A DNA stretch of 64,000 nucleotides from Kineothrix sp. IPX-CK (lineage in GTDB: Bacteria > Bacillota > Clostridia > Lachnospirales > Lachnospiraceae), in assembly GCF_039134705.1 (NCBI RefSeq), contig NZ_CP146256.1, positions 496,001-560,000 of the forward strand. The letters are read 5' to 3'. Numbering within the stretch: the first letter of the stretch is position 1; the number at the start of each line of letters is the position of its first letter. The notes under the pieces were generated by a model that had not been told where the DNA came from, did no database searches, and saw only the letters and a program-made list of their open reading frames with translations. Positions 34,211 to 43,541 of the stretch are shown here, one piece after another. The translations under genes were made by a program, and so were the position numbers.

Positions 34211-35434
34211 ATGCACGCACCCAATCCTATCGGTACCCTCCTGAAACTGGAGCGTATAAAACAGAACAAAGGTCAAAAAGAGGTATGCTACGGCATCTGT
34301 GTACCTTCTTATTTGAGTAAAATAGAACACGGGAGCGTGACTCCGGATGAAGAGATTGTTGAAAAACTATTCCGAAGGCTGGGTATTTCCTATGAAGGAA
34401 ACCGGCCTGAATTTACGGTATACGGAGAAGAAATCGAAAAGTATTTCTATGCTCTTCACTACCGGCTGGACACGAAAAGTCAATACACCTCATTATTAAA
34501 GCATGATTTGCAGCTATCCTACAGCGCTTTAGCAATCGATTGGCTGCTCGTCAAAGGACTGGAGGGTGAGCAGGTTAGCCCGCAGCTAAAGCCGCTGCGA
34601 GAGAATATGAGCGCGAAACAGAGAGCCTATGATACCTTTCTGCGTTTCGACAAATATACGGATTCGGGCCAAAGGGTATTGGACATCGAGGAAGCCTTCG
34701 GGGCAGTGAATAATTCCTTTGCCATGCTTCGGCTGTGTATGGCATATTTTCTCCACGGGGACTATTCGTCGATTCACCGGATGGAAAGCAGGATTGTGGC
34801 TATGGCCCTGGAGGAAGGGAATACATTTAGTTTGGCAGAATATTATTTGTTCAACGGCTCCGCTTATGCTTGCCTGGGTATGGAAGAAATGATGATGACA
34901 AATTATAGCCGTGCGATTCGGCTTTTGCAGAATACGGGTTGGAAAGAGGAGCTGTGGGGAGTGTATTATAATATCGGTTCAACCTATATCAATCTGAATA
35001 ACTATGAATTAGCATTAGAATATTTGCAGAAATCACAAGAGATGAGAAAAACCCCTGAATTTCTTACTCTTCACAAGCTGGCAATTACATATATCCGAAG
35101 TAATCGGCTTAAGGAGGGCAGAGACTATCTGAAACAGATGGAGGAAATGCTTTTAAGCAGTCAGACGGATTCAGAGCTGGAACACTTGATCTACGAAGAA
35201 GCTCTCATGGAATGTCAAAAGTGTTTTCCGGAAAAAGCTTTTCTTGGGGACCCGAAATATTTGGAATTGCTGGAGCGGCTTATCACAGTGTTAAAAAGGG
35301 AGCGCCACTTCGGGTTCCTATATTTTTATAAAGACATGGTGGTGGAAGCCTATAAGAAACAGCGAAAATATAAACAGGCATTGGAGTTCGAACAAGAAAT
35401 TTCTTCGAAAATTACAAATGAACGTGCTAAGTAA
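34211..35434 (+). CDS. XRE helix-turn-helix regulator with TPR domain
   Basis: The 407-residue protein has an N-terminal XRE motif (GTLLKLERIKQNKGQKEVCYGICVPSYLSKIEHGSVTPDEE) and a long helical TPR region (for example WGVYYNIGSTYINLNNYELALEYLQKSQEM). This is the Rgg/PlcR-like plan in which a peptide or partner may bind the TPR superhelix. TTGGAGG precedes ATG 34211. The following MFS gene is separated by 95 bp with its own promoter, a probable target. Confidence 0.85.
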   Translation: MHAPNPIGTLLKLERIKQNKGQKEVCYGICVPSYLSKIEHGSVTPDEEIVEKLFRRLGISYEGNRPEFTVYGEEIEKYFYALHYRLDTKSQYTSLLKHDLQLSYSALAIDWLLVKGLEGEQVSPQLKPLRENMSAKQRAYDTFLRFDKYTDSGQRVLDIEEAFGAVNNSFAMLRLCMAYFLHGDYSSIHRMESRIVAMALEEGNTFSLAEYYLFNGSAYACLGMEEMMMTNYSRAIRLLQNTGWKEELWGVYYNIGSTYINLNNYELALEYLQKSQEMRKTPEFLTLHKLAITYIRSNRLKEGRDYLKQMEEMLLSSQTDSELEHLIYEEALMECQKCFPEKAFLGDPKYLELLERLITVLKRERHFGFLYFYKDMVVEAYKKQRKYKQALEFEQEISSKITNERAK

Positions 35435-35469
35435 TGATTTCATAGACATAATTTCTCAAAAATAATGAT

Positions 35470-35499
35470 TTTACAATGGGTAAAGCTTACTGTTAAAAT
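35470..35499 (+). promoter_or_regulatory. Promoter of the MFS transporter gene
   Basis: TTTACA (35470-35475) and TAAAAT (35494-35499) are 18 bases apart. The spacer holds the near-palindrome GTAAAGCTTAC, a possible operator for the upstream XRE-TPR regulator. Confidence 0.6.
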
Positions 35500-35529
35500 G
35501 TCTCTATCTTGTACATGAAGGAGGTTCCT

Positions 35530-36774
35530 ATGGAACATTCAAAGAAAAAGAGCATTTGGACGAAAGACTTTACCTATATTACTGTGGCGGTTGTTTTATC
35601 TTCCATCGGCGGAGAGGCGATGAATCTGCCGGTCAGTCTGCTTGTTTTTGAAGAAACGCAGTCAACGTTCCTCTCCGCGATAGTAATGGTTTGCGGTATG
35701 CTGCCCGATATTGTTCTGCCGATATTCGTAGCGCCGCTTATCGATAAGGGAGATAAAAAGAAATGGATCGTAGGACTGGACGGGCTGTTGGTGATTCTCT
35801 ACATGGTAATGGGCATCTGGATAAGCGGACATGAGTTTTCTTATGGACTGTATCTTGTTTTTGTTTTGGCAGTCGGAACTATTTCGGTGTTCTACCGCCT
35901 GGCGTACAGCGCGTGGTATCCGGATTTGATTCCTGCCGGATTGGAGCAAAAAGGGTACGCGGTAAGCGGAACTATCTACCCCACGGTAATTGTCGTAATG
36001 TCACCCGTAGTTACTTTCATCTATGGCAAGGTCTCCATGGGAAATTTATTTCTGGCAGTGGCGGCAGTTACTTTCATATCCGTTTTGGTGGAAAGCAGAA
36101 TAAAATCCACGAGGAAAAACGGGCAGGAGGTCTACACCTTCAGACAATACCTGGAGGATATGAAAGAAGGCTTTCGCTATATGCGAAAGGAAAAGGGCAT
36201 AAGAAATATCTATACCTATATGAGCATAGCCAACGGAGCTTCCGGGGGAGTAAATATAATTACACAGGCTTATTACCAGACGCAGCCATGGCTTACCGTA
36301 ACTATGCTCGGGTTTTTGAAGAGCGCAGAAATGATTGGCCGCGTGCTGAGCGGTTTGTTTCAGTATAAGAAAGAAATACCGCAGGAAAAAAGATATGCTT
36401 TTACCAAGGGTGTTTACTTGTTCTATGATGCCATGGACTCAGTGTTACTGTTTATGCCTTACCCGCTCATGCTTTTGAACCGCTTTCTATGCGGCGGGCT
36501 GGGCACCGGCAGCGCAACGATACGCGAGACGGCCGTGCAGTCCTATTTGCCTGAGGGGATGCGCGCGAGGGTAAATGCGCTGTTCAGTGTCATATTTTCC
36601 ATCGGCGGAATCGCATTTCAATTGCTGGCAGGCATATTGGGACAGCTCATGCCTTACCGATATGCGGCCTTGTTTATAGGAATCCTGACCTTGCTCAGCG
36701 TATTCCTTTTTATTATACTTCCTGCAAAAGAGAATCGGCCGGTATACGAGGCGGTCCGGGAAGCAGCGTCTTAA
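35530..36774 (+). CDS. MFS transporter
   Basis: The 414-residue membrane protein has about twelve hydrophobic segments and the MFS loop after segment 2 (LIDKGDKKKWIVGLDGLLV). It resembles macrolide-efflux-type major facilitator proteins of Firmicutes; the substrate is unknown. ATG 35530 follows AAGGAGG at ideal spacing, which decides the start over an upstream TTG. It is probably controlled by the XRE-TPR regulator before it. Confidence 0.88.
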   Translation: MEHSKKKSIWTKDFTYITVAVVLSSIGGEAMNLPVSLLVFEETQSTFLSAIVMVCGMLPDIVLPIFVAPLIDKGDKKKWIVGLDGLLVILYMVMGIWISGHEFSYGLYLVFVLAVGTISVFYRLAYSAWYPDLIPAGLEQKGYAVSGTIYPTVIVVMSPVVTFIYGKVSMGNLFLAVAAVTFISVLVESRIKSTRKNGQEVYTFRQYLEDMKEGFRYMRKEKGIRNIYTYMSIANGASGGVNIITQAYYQTQPWLTVTMLGFLKSAEMIGRVLSGLFQYKKEIPQEKRYAFTKGVYLFYDAMDSVLLFMPYPLMLLNRFLCGGLGTGSATIRETAVQSYLPEGMRARVNALFSVIFSIGGIAFQLLAGILGQLMPYRYAALFIGILTLLSVFLFIILPAKENRPVYEAVREAAS

Positions 36775-36958
36775 ACTGATTTGTTGACGAATTTGTAAAA
36801 ACATCAATCTTCTGCAGCATGTATTTTGATCCTACACAGCTGCATGTACTTTAAATCCTATATTCTCTTGATTTAATTCGGTTAAACGAATACACTAAAC
36901 ACATATACTCTGCTCTAAGATGCGGAAAATACTGTTGATAAGCGAATAAGGAGGATGA

Positions 36959-37663
36959 ATGTTGAGCAATAAAATTTTACTTTTAGAAGATGATTTCAGT
37001 TTAGTGGATGGATTGAAATATTCCTTAAAGCGCAATGGATTTGATGTGGAAATTATCCGTACGGTAGAAGAAGCTATAAGCCGCCTGCCCGAGATTGATG
37101 CATATGACTTATTGATTTTTGATGTAACATTACCGGATGGGACAGGCTTTGAAGTTTGTGAAAAAGTCAGGAACCAGGGAAAGAACATACCTATTTTATT
37201 TTTGACCGCTTCTGATGAAGAAGTGAATGTCATTCGGGGGCTGGACAGCGGCGGTGATGATTATGTAACAAAGCCTTTTAAGTTAGGCGAGCTGTGTTCC
37301 CGGATTCATGCTTTACTGCGCCGGACCGGTATATCCAATCCAAACAATAATGTTGGCATCGAGTGTGGCGATATTTCGATTGACCTTTTGGGAAGCCGGG
37401 TACTGTTGGGAGGAAGAACTCTGGACTTAACAAGTGCGGAATATCGTCTCATTTGCTTATTAGTAAGGAATGCTAATAGGGTAACAACTCGCAGCAGTAT
37501 TTTAAATGAGCTGTGGGACAGTACAGGCGACTTCGTGGATGACAATACACTTTCTGTTTATGTACGGAGGCTTCGTGAAAAAATTGAAGTGGAGCCATCT
37601 CACCCGGAGCATTTGATAACGGTCCGTGGATTCGGCTATCAATGGAACGAGGTATCGTTATGA
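36959..37663 (+). CDS. OmpR/PhoB family response regulator
   Basis: The 234-residue protein has a receiver domain with phospho-acceptor Asp55 (LLIFDVTLPDG) and the acidic pair at 11-12, and a C-terminal winged helix (LTSAEYRLICLLVRNANRVTTRSSILNELWD). AAGGAGG lies 4 bases before ATG 36959. The stop overlaps the kinase start (ATGA), so the pair is translated together. The leader at 36775-36958 has two GCATGTA copies (about 36818 and 36843) that may be its own binding sites. It probably controls the ABC transporter that follows. Confidence 0.94.
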   Translation: MLSNKILLLEDDFSLVDGLKYSLKRNGFDVEIIRTVEEAISRLPEIDAYDLLIFDVTLPDGTGFEVCEKVRNQGKNIPILFLTASDEEVNVIRGLDSGGDDYVTKPFKLGELCSRIHALLRRTGISNPNNNVGIECGDISIDLLGSRVLLGGRTLDLTSAEYRLICLLVRNANRVTTRSSILNELWDSTGDFVDDNTLSVYVRRLREKIEVEPSHPEHLITVRGFGYQWNEVSL

Positions 37664-38889
37664 ACCTTTTTCGTGATAAACAGATAAGCTATTTTAGCGC
37701 TTTTCTTTTTTCTTTCGTTTTGTTGATTTTTCTTTCCGGCATGGGATTGAATGCAGTACAGGAAAAGGCCATACGAAATTTATTTCTATCGTATGACAAT
37801 GCTGTTGCGACCTCCCTTTTGGAACAGGGTGTTTCAAAAGATGTGATTGCTGAAGCCATTACGAGTACGGCAAACAGCCAAGAGGGTACGGCTTTGCTTG
37901 TTAATATAGGTGTAACAGAACACACCGCTATAAGATTTCTTCCTTATGCTTCTGAGTTTCAGCAGATTTCAAGGTATTACACGCTGCCTGTAGGAGCGCT
38001 TTTATCTGTATTGCTTTGTGGTGGAACATTTATTTTTTTATGGAAAAGAGAGCAGCTTTATCTGCAAGCGGCAAGGGTGATTGCCCATTTTACAGAAGGG
38101 GATTTTTCTTTGCGCATGCCTCAGATGAATGAGGGGACGATTTACCGTCTCCTTGCTTCGGTAGATCAACTTGCCGCAATACTCCAGTCGAAAAACGAAG
38201 ATGGGCAGAAAGCAAAAGAATATTTGAAAAATACGATTTCAGATATATCACATCAGCTGAAAACACCGCTTGCTGCTCTTACAATGTATCATGAAATCAT
38301 TTCCGGCGAACCGGATAATGTTGAAACGGTAACAGTGTATTCTGAAAAGACAGGCTTGGCATTAAAGCGTATGGAACAGCTTATTCAAGCCATGCTGAAA
38401 ATTACCAGATTAGACGCTGGCAGTATTGCCTTTGAAAAGGAAAGCTGCCGTATTTCAGAATTGATTCATCAAGCAATCAGCGAATTAACAACGCGTGCAG
38501 TGGGTGAGAGAAAAGAAATTACAATAGATGGATCACCGGAAGAAACAATTATATGTGATAAGCAATGGACGAGAGAAGCGGTTGGAAATATAGTAAAAAA
38601 TGCCTTGGATCATATGGATTTGGGTGGAAAAATCAATATCTCGTGGAATCGGACCCCTGCTATGATTCGCGTTATTATATCCGATAATGGCTCAGGGATT
38701 GCTCCTGAGGATTTACACCATATATTCAAGCGATTTTACCGCAGCAAAAAATCTCTGGATACACAGGGAGTAGGCCTCGGCTTGTCACTGGCAAAAGCTA
38801 TTGTTGAGGGACAAGGAGGCATCATCTCTGTTCAAAGTACTTTGCATGAAGGGACCGTTTTTACGCTTTCCTTCCTTACGGAACTGTAA
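37660..38889 (+). CDS. Sensor histidine kinase
   Basis: The 409-residue protein has two membrane segments (about 10-32 and 110-130) around an extracellular part of roughly 75 residues. A HAMP-like linker, the dimerisation helix with His198 (ISDISHQLKTPLAAL), and the ATPase part with N (IVKNALDHM), G1 (DNGSGIAPEDL) and G2 (GVGLGLSLAKAIV) boxes follow. The ATG at 37660 overlaps the regulator stop. It is a VanS/CprK-like kinase and likely senses antimicrobial peptides or cell envelope damage, judged by its ABC neighbour. Confidence 0.93.
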   Translation: MNLFRDKQISYFSAFLFSFVLLIFLSGMGLNAVQEKAIRNLFLSYDNAVATSLLEQGVSKDVIAEAITSTANSQEGTALLVNIGVTEHTAIRFLPYASEFQQISRYYTLPVGALLSVLLCGGTFIFLWKREQLYLQAARVIAHFTEGDFSLRMPQMNEGTIYRLLASVDQLAAILQSKNEDGQKAKEYLKNTISDISHQLKTPLAALTMYHEIISGEPDNVETVTVYSEKTGLALKRMEQLIQAMLKITRLDAGSIAFEKESCRISELIHQAISELTTRAVGERKEITIDGSPEETIICDKQWTREAVGNIVKNALDHMDLGGKINISWNRTPAMIRVIISDNGSGIAPEDLHHIFKRFYRSKKSLDTQGVGLGLSLAKAIVEGQGGIISVQSTLHEGTVFTLSFLTEL

Positions 38890-38953
38890 GCTGTTATTCA
38901 CCCGATTGTAAGGTGTACCTGTTATTCTTTTCGGGAAGGGAGGTACTTGAGAT

Positions 38954-39649
38954 ATGGAAATTTTAAAAGTACAGCATTTAACAAAAACCTACGGAAAAGG
39001 TGAAAATCAGGTGAATGCCCTAAAAGATGTTTCTTTTACATTGGAACAGGGAGAATTCGCGGCGGTAGTGGGCGAATCAGGTTCCGGTAAAAGTACGCTT
39101 CTAAATTGCATCGGAGCCTTGGATACCCCTACTGCCGGAAATATCTATATGGACGGAAAAGATTTATTTTCCATGAAAGAGGAACAGCGCACTATTTTCA
39201 GGCGGCGCAATATTGGCTTTGTATTTCAGTCATTTCAGTTAGTCGCGGAATTGACTGTGGAGCAAAACATCATGTTTCCGATTCTTTTGGATTACCGTAA
39301 ACCGGAGCAATCGGCAGTGAATGAGATTTTAGAAGTCTTAGGGCTGAAAGAACGCCGTCATCACTTGCCAAGCCAATTATCCGGAGGTCAGCAGCAGCGT
39401 GTTGCAATTGGACGGGCGCTGATTACAAGACCTAAACTGATCCTTGCTGATGAACCCACCGGAAATCTGGACAGCAAAAACAGTCAGGATGTGATAGATT
39501 TACTGGTTAAGGCATCACGCCACTACCAACAAACGATTTTAATGATAACACATAACAATAATCTGACCGCTTCAGTAGACCGTGTGCTGCGTGTTTCAGA
39601 TGGTGTGCTGACTGATTTGGGAGGGAAAGAGAATGAAAAGTTATCTTGA
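38954..39649 (+). CDS. ABC transporter ATPase, MacB/LolD type
   Basis: The 231-residue ATPase has Walker A GESGSGKST (40-48), the signature LSGGQQQRVAIGRAL, Walker B LILADEPTGNLDS and the H-loop ITHNNN. It matches the MacB/LolD/BceA group that works with FtsX permeases. GGGAAGGGAGG precedes ATG 38954. The end overlaps the permease gene by 17 bp. It is likely involved in resistance to peptides rather than in uptake. Confidence 0.95.
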   Translation: MEILKVQHLTKTYGKGENQVNALKDVSFTLEQGEFAAVVGESGSGKSTLLNCIGALDTPTAGNIYMDGKDLFSMKEEQRTIFRRRNIGFVFQSFQLVAELTVEQNIMFPILLDYRKPEQSAVNEILEVLGLKERRHHLPSQLSGGQQQRVAIGRALITRPKLILADEPTGNLDSKNSQDVIDLLVKASRHYQQTILMITHNNNLTASVDRVLRVSDGVLTDLGGKENEKLS

Positions 39650-41993
39650 CCTTGTTCCCATTTCAGCCAAAGTTCATAAAAGGCAGAATAGAATGTCTGT
39701 ATTTTGCATTGTGTTAGCGGTGTTTTTAGTCACAGCTATTTTTGGTATGGCCGATATGTTTATACGCAGCCAGATTATGCAGGCGCGTATGGAGGGTGGT
39801 AACTGGCATGTGGCGGTTAAAAACATAAACGAAGAACAAGCAAAAATAATTTCTGTACGACCGGAGGTAACTGCCTCTTCCTGGTATGGTATCCTCAATT
39901 ACCGGGGAGATCAGGGCTACAAGTTATCGGGTAAAAACGTGGCAATTTTCGGAAGCGATAAAGCGTGGATTACAGAAATGCAAACGGGTGTCATCCATGA
40001 GGGAGGCTTTCCCCAAAAGGCCGATGAGGCCATGGTGACGGAAAATGCAAAGGCCATGCTTGGACTGCAAATCGGAGATCCGATTTTAGTAGATACTCCT
40101 GATGGAACGAGCCTTGAATTTACTATTTCCGGCTTTATGGAAAGTTTCTCTAAAATATTGAAAGAAGATTCCTATGCGGTTTGCCAGACGACCAAGGCGT
40201 TGCGCTCCATATATCCCGGAGTCACGAATGGTGAACCTGAAGATTATAACAGCGTCTTTTATGTGCAGTTTTCCACTCATAGCAATATAAGGAATACGAT
40301 TGCTGATATGAAGTCTCAGCTTGGACTTTCAGACGAGCAGGTTTCGGAAAATACGAAGCTGCTGGGTTTACTTGGTCAAAGCGGAAATTCTTTCATGCTG
40401 CAAATTTATAGCTCGGCAGCTGTTTTGTTTTTATTAGTTTTACTGGCGGGCATTATGATGATTGCAAGCAGTCTAAACAGCAATGTCGCGCAGCGTACAG
40501 AATTTTTTGGAATGATGCGTTGTATTGGTGCGACGCCGAAGCAGGTGATGAGATTTGTCCGAAAAGAAGCCCTTGGCTGGTGTAAATTTGCGATTCCGTT
40601 GGGCATTTCAACAGGAGCGGTTGTAATTTGGATTTTGTGCGCTTTACTTCGTTTTCTCAGTCCGGAATATTTTGCCGGAATGCCAACCTTTGGAATAAGC
40701 CTTCCAAGTATCGCAGCCGGTATCTGTGTAGGCATCCTGACGGTTCTTCTGGCGGCTCGTTCCCCGGCAAAAAGGGCAGCAAGCGTTTCACCGTTAGCCG
40801 CTGTATCAGGAAATGCTAATTTTTTACATCCTGTACGCAAAGCGGCTAATACAGCTGTTTTCAAAATAGATACTACCCTTGGTTTGCATCATGCAAAAGC
40901 GAGCAGAAAGAATTTTATTTTGATGGTCGGTTCCTTTTCGTTGAGTATCATTCTCTTTCTGGGGTTCTCGGTCACGGTTGATTTTATGCATCATACGCTT
41001 ACGCCCTTGAAGCCATGGACACCGGATTTATCTGTTGTAAGTCCTGACAATACATGCTCCATCAGTAATACATTCGTAAAAGAATTTCGGGATAACTCAG
41101 CGATCGATCGGGTATATGGGAGAATGTTCGCTTACGATCTGACTGTTACAGTAAACGGGGAAGAAAAAAGGGTGGATTTGATTTCTTATGAGGAAAACCA
41201 GTTTAAGTGGGCAAAGGATTATTTGCTCGAGGGATCTTTGGATACCGTTCAAAACGAGGACAACACGGGACTGATTGATTTTGAACAGCAAAATACCATA
41301 AAATCCGGAGATACGGTAACGCTGCACATAGGGGGGAAAACTGCGGATATAAAAATTGTCGGCTCGCTCTCATCCAGTCCTTTTAACAATGCTCCTGACG
41401 TTGGAACAATTATCTGTTCTGAAAATACCTTCAGGCAGTTAACCGGACAAACGGATTATACGATTATAGACTTGCAGTTATCTGAGAATGCAACCGAAGC
41501 TGACGTTGATGAAATTCACAGATTAGTTGGTATAGAGGTTACCTTTTCCGATGAACGCTCCGGGAATCGCAGCGTAACAGGCTCTTATTACTCTTTTGGA
41601 TTGTTTATCTATGGCTTTATGGCTTTAATTGCTTTGATTACCATATTCAATATAGTAAACAGTCTTGCAATGAGCGTTTCATCCCGCATGAAACAGTATG
41701 GTGCATTTCGTGCCATCGGTTTAAGTAATAGGCAGCTAATAAAAATGATTATTGCTGAGGCTGCGACCTATGCAATCACAGGAAGTATTTGCGGCGGTGC
41801 TGTCGGATTAATAACGAACAAGTTTTTGTATACGAGGCTGATAACCTTTCGCTGGGGCGAACATTGGGATATTCCATTTGCAGAAGTTACCATTATCATA
41901 GCAATTGTAGTTGTATCTGTTATCTTAGCTATACGAGGCCCGGTAAATAGGATTCGCAATATGTCAATTGTAGATACTATCAGCGCGCTATAA
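39633..41993 (+). CDS. FtsX-type ABC transporter permease
   Basis: The 786-residue membrane protein has a first segment near residues 20-42, an extracellular domain, and a first FtsX domain of three segments at about 260-385 (VLLAGIMMIASSLNSNVAQRTEFFGMMRCIGATPKQ). Another segment near 430-450 comes before a second extracellular part, and the second FtsX domain lies at about 660-780 (SSRMKQYGAFRAIGLSNRQ). The two-FtsX plan is usual for this group. With the upstream ATPase and two-component pair it forms a four-gene unit for envelope or peptide defence. Confidence 0.93.
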   Translation: MKSYLDLVPISAKVHKRQNRMSVFCIVLAVFLVTAIFGMADMFIRSQIMQARMEGGNWHVAVKNINEEQAKIISVRPEVTASSWYGILNYRGDQGYKLSGKNVAIFGSDKAWITEMQTGVIHEGGFPQKADEAMVTENAKAMLGLQIGDPILVDTPDGTSLEFTISGFMESFSKILKEDSYAVCQTTKALRSIYPGVTNGEPEDYNSVFYVQFSTHSNIRNTIADMKSQLGLSDEQVSENTKLLGLLGQSGNSFMLQIYSSAAVLFLLVLLAGIMMIASSLNSNVAQRTEFFGMMRCIGATPKQVMRFVRKEALGWCKFAIPLGISTGAVVIWILCALLRFLSPEYFAGMPTFGISLPSIAAGICVGILTVLLAARSPAKRAASVSPLAAVSGNANFLHPVRKAANTAVFKIDTTLGLHHAKASRKNFILMVGSFSLSIILFLGFSVTVDFMHHTLTPLKPWTPDLSVVSPDNTCSISNTFVKEFRDNSAIDRVYGRMFAYDLTVTVNGEEKRVDLISYEENQFKWAKDYLLEGSLDTVQNEDNTGLIDFEQQNTIKSGDTVTLHIGGKTADIKIVGSLSSSPFNNAPDVGTIICSENTFRQLTGQTDYTIIDLQLSENATEADVDEIHRLVGIEVTFSDERSGNRSVTGSYYSFGLFIYGFMALIALITIFNIVNSLAMSVSSRMKQYGAFRAIGLSNRQLIKMIIAEAATYAITGSICGGAVGLITNKFLYTRLITFRWGEHWDIPFAEVTIIIAIVVVSVILAIRGPVNRIRNMSIVDTISAL

Positions 41994-42011
41994 TATTAAG
42001 CAATTACTAAC

Positions 42012-42036
42012 CGGCTCGGTTTAAACGGGGCCGATT
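42012..42036 (+). terminator. Probable terminator after the ABC transporter
   Basis: CGGC at 42012-42015 pairs with GCCG at 42030-42033, with partial pairing inside, followed by ATTTTATTT. The stem is short and imperfect. Confidence 0.45.
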
Positions 42037-42106
42037 TTATTTGCGAAAATAAAAGCCTGACATCTCATCAGTTATGATTGAACTTATATCATATCGAACA
42101 ATATTA

Positions 42107-42147
42107 TTGACAACGGTCAGTTGAGATGGTAAAGTATCATATGATAC
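42107..42147 (+). promoter_or_regulatory. Promoter and palindromic operator of the TetR-CPBP pair
   Basis: TTGACA (42107-42112) and TAAAGT (42130-42135) are 17 bases apart. The perfect 14-bp palindrome GTATCATATGATAC (42134-42147) overlaps the -10 and the start site, the right place for repression by the TetR-type product downstream. Confidence 0.75.
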
Positions 42148-42183
42148 GTAACGTTAGTTTCTTAATGAGAGAAGGAGGATGTT

Positions 42184-42765
42184 TTGCCGCCCAGAATAAG
42201 AATTACACAAGATCAAATTATAAATACATCCATTGGCATTGTTAGAGAAAAGGGCATGGAGAGCTTGAATGCCCGTGCAATAGCAGAGATGATCGGATGC
42301 TCCGTACATCCAATATTCCGCGTATATAAATCGATGGACGGATTAAAAGAAGAAGTTTATCAAGAGACAGAAAAAATATATAATGCAGCAATGTACGAAG
42401 CTATGGGTGATCCTGATAACGGGTTTTTAAATATAGGTTTAGCATATATTGAATTTGCAAAAAGGGAAAAGAATTTATTTAAGCTGTTATTCATGTCAGA
42501 TGCATTCAAAAGTAAAAGCATGCTGGAAATTGTCGATTCAACAGAAGGTGATGATGAAGTTCTGGAAATGATAAGCAGAATGACCGGCTTAGATAAACCG
42601 TTTTCTCGGGAATTGTATGCGGGAGTCTGGCTTACAGCACATGGTATTGCATCGATGTATGCAACAAATAATTGCCGTTTTAGTGATGATGAAATAAGAA
42701 GATTATTGAATAATTCATTTAAGGGATTGATGATGAAACTGAAGAGTGAAGAAGGAGAAAAATGA
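42184..42765 (+). CDS. TetR family transcriptional regulator
   Basis: The 193-residue protein has a TetR helix-turn-helix at about residues 27-50 (ARAIAEMIGCSVHPIFRVYKSMDGLKEEV) and a helical ligand domain with no clear ligand. Translation starts at TTG 42184, decided by GAAGGAGG 6 bases earlier. The stop overlaps the next start (ATGA). It probably represses its own promoter through the palindrome at 42134-42147. Confidence 0.9.
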   Translation: MPPRIRITQDQIINTSIGIVREKGMESLNARAIAEMIGCSVHPIFRVYKSMDGLKEEVYQETEKIYNAAMYEAMGDPDNGFLNIGLAYIEFAKREKNLFKLLFMSDAFKSKSMLEIVDSTEGDDEVLEMISRMTGLDKPFSRELYAGVWLTAHGIASMYATNNCRFSDDEIRRLLNNSFKGLMMKLKSEEGEK

Positions 42766-43520
42766 TGAAAGAACGGGTCAGGAAAAGGCATCCATATATA
42801 TGTGCGATAGGTGCGGCATTTTTATGTACATTTATGACGGGATTGGGAACTGCAATACCACAGATTTTAAACTTACCAATAGAAATGCAGCTTATTGTAA
42901 CTACTATCTTTTTGATTTTTTCTGTTTTCATAAGTCTGTTCATAATGAATAAAACAGGGCTGTCATTTATAGATTGCGGGTTCAGGCTGGAAAATAAGAA
43001 TACACTAAGGAAAGCTATGTATTACATTCCGCTGATTGCGATAGAAATAATAGCCATATTATTATTAGGATTTTCATCGGAAATAACAGTAAAGCAATAT
43101 ATTGTTCTTTTACTGTTTGTGATCGCAGTAGGATTTAATGAAGAAATATATTTTAGAGGAATTGTATATAATTATCTGCTTGTAAAAGGAAGTAAAACTG
43201 CTATTATTTTTTCATCAATTATATTTGGTTTATTGCACATAGCGAATGCCTTTAACGGGAAAAATTTAGCGTACCTCATATTACAAATGATTTTTGCATT
43301 TCTGGTTGGCTTTGTTCTTGCCGAAATAGTAAATATTACGAAAAGTCTGTGGTTTCTAATTATCTGGCATGCACTTCATGATTATATTGCAAGTATAACC
43401 CGTGAAGATTTAGAAATAAAAGCGATTGTCGTATTGGCTTTACAGGTATGTATATTAGTGATCTATGCAATTATTATGTGGAAAGCGAACAAGAAATTTG
43501 ACTCAGACACGACTCAATAG
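42762..43520 (+). CDS. CPBP family intramembrane metalloprotease
   Basis: The 252-residue membrane protein has seven or eight hydrophobic segments and the CPBP (Abi/CAAX-like) motifs: EEIYFRG (Glu-Glu-x3-Arg), then FGLLHIANAF, then WHALHDYI with the metal-binding histidines. Members process peptides or prenylated proteins and often give self-immunity to bacteriocins. It is translationally coupled to the TetR gene. Confidence 0.9.
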   Translation: MMKERVRKRHPYICAIGAAFLCTFMTGLGTAIPQILNLPIEMQLIVTTIFLIFSVFISLFIMNKTGLSFIDCGFRLENKNTLRKAMYYIPLIAIEIIAILLLGFSSEITVKQYIVLLLFVIAVGFNEEIYFRGIVYNYLLVKGSKTAIIFSSIIFGLLHIANAFNGKNLAYLILQMIFAFLVGFVLAEIVNITKSLWFLIIWHALHDYIASITREDLEIKAIVVLALQVCILVIYAIIMWKANKKFDSDTTQ

Positions 43521-43541
43521 ACGGCAGATAAGGAGGGGCTA

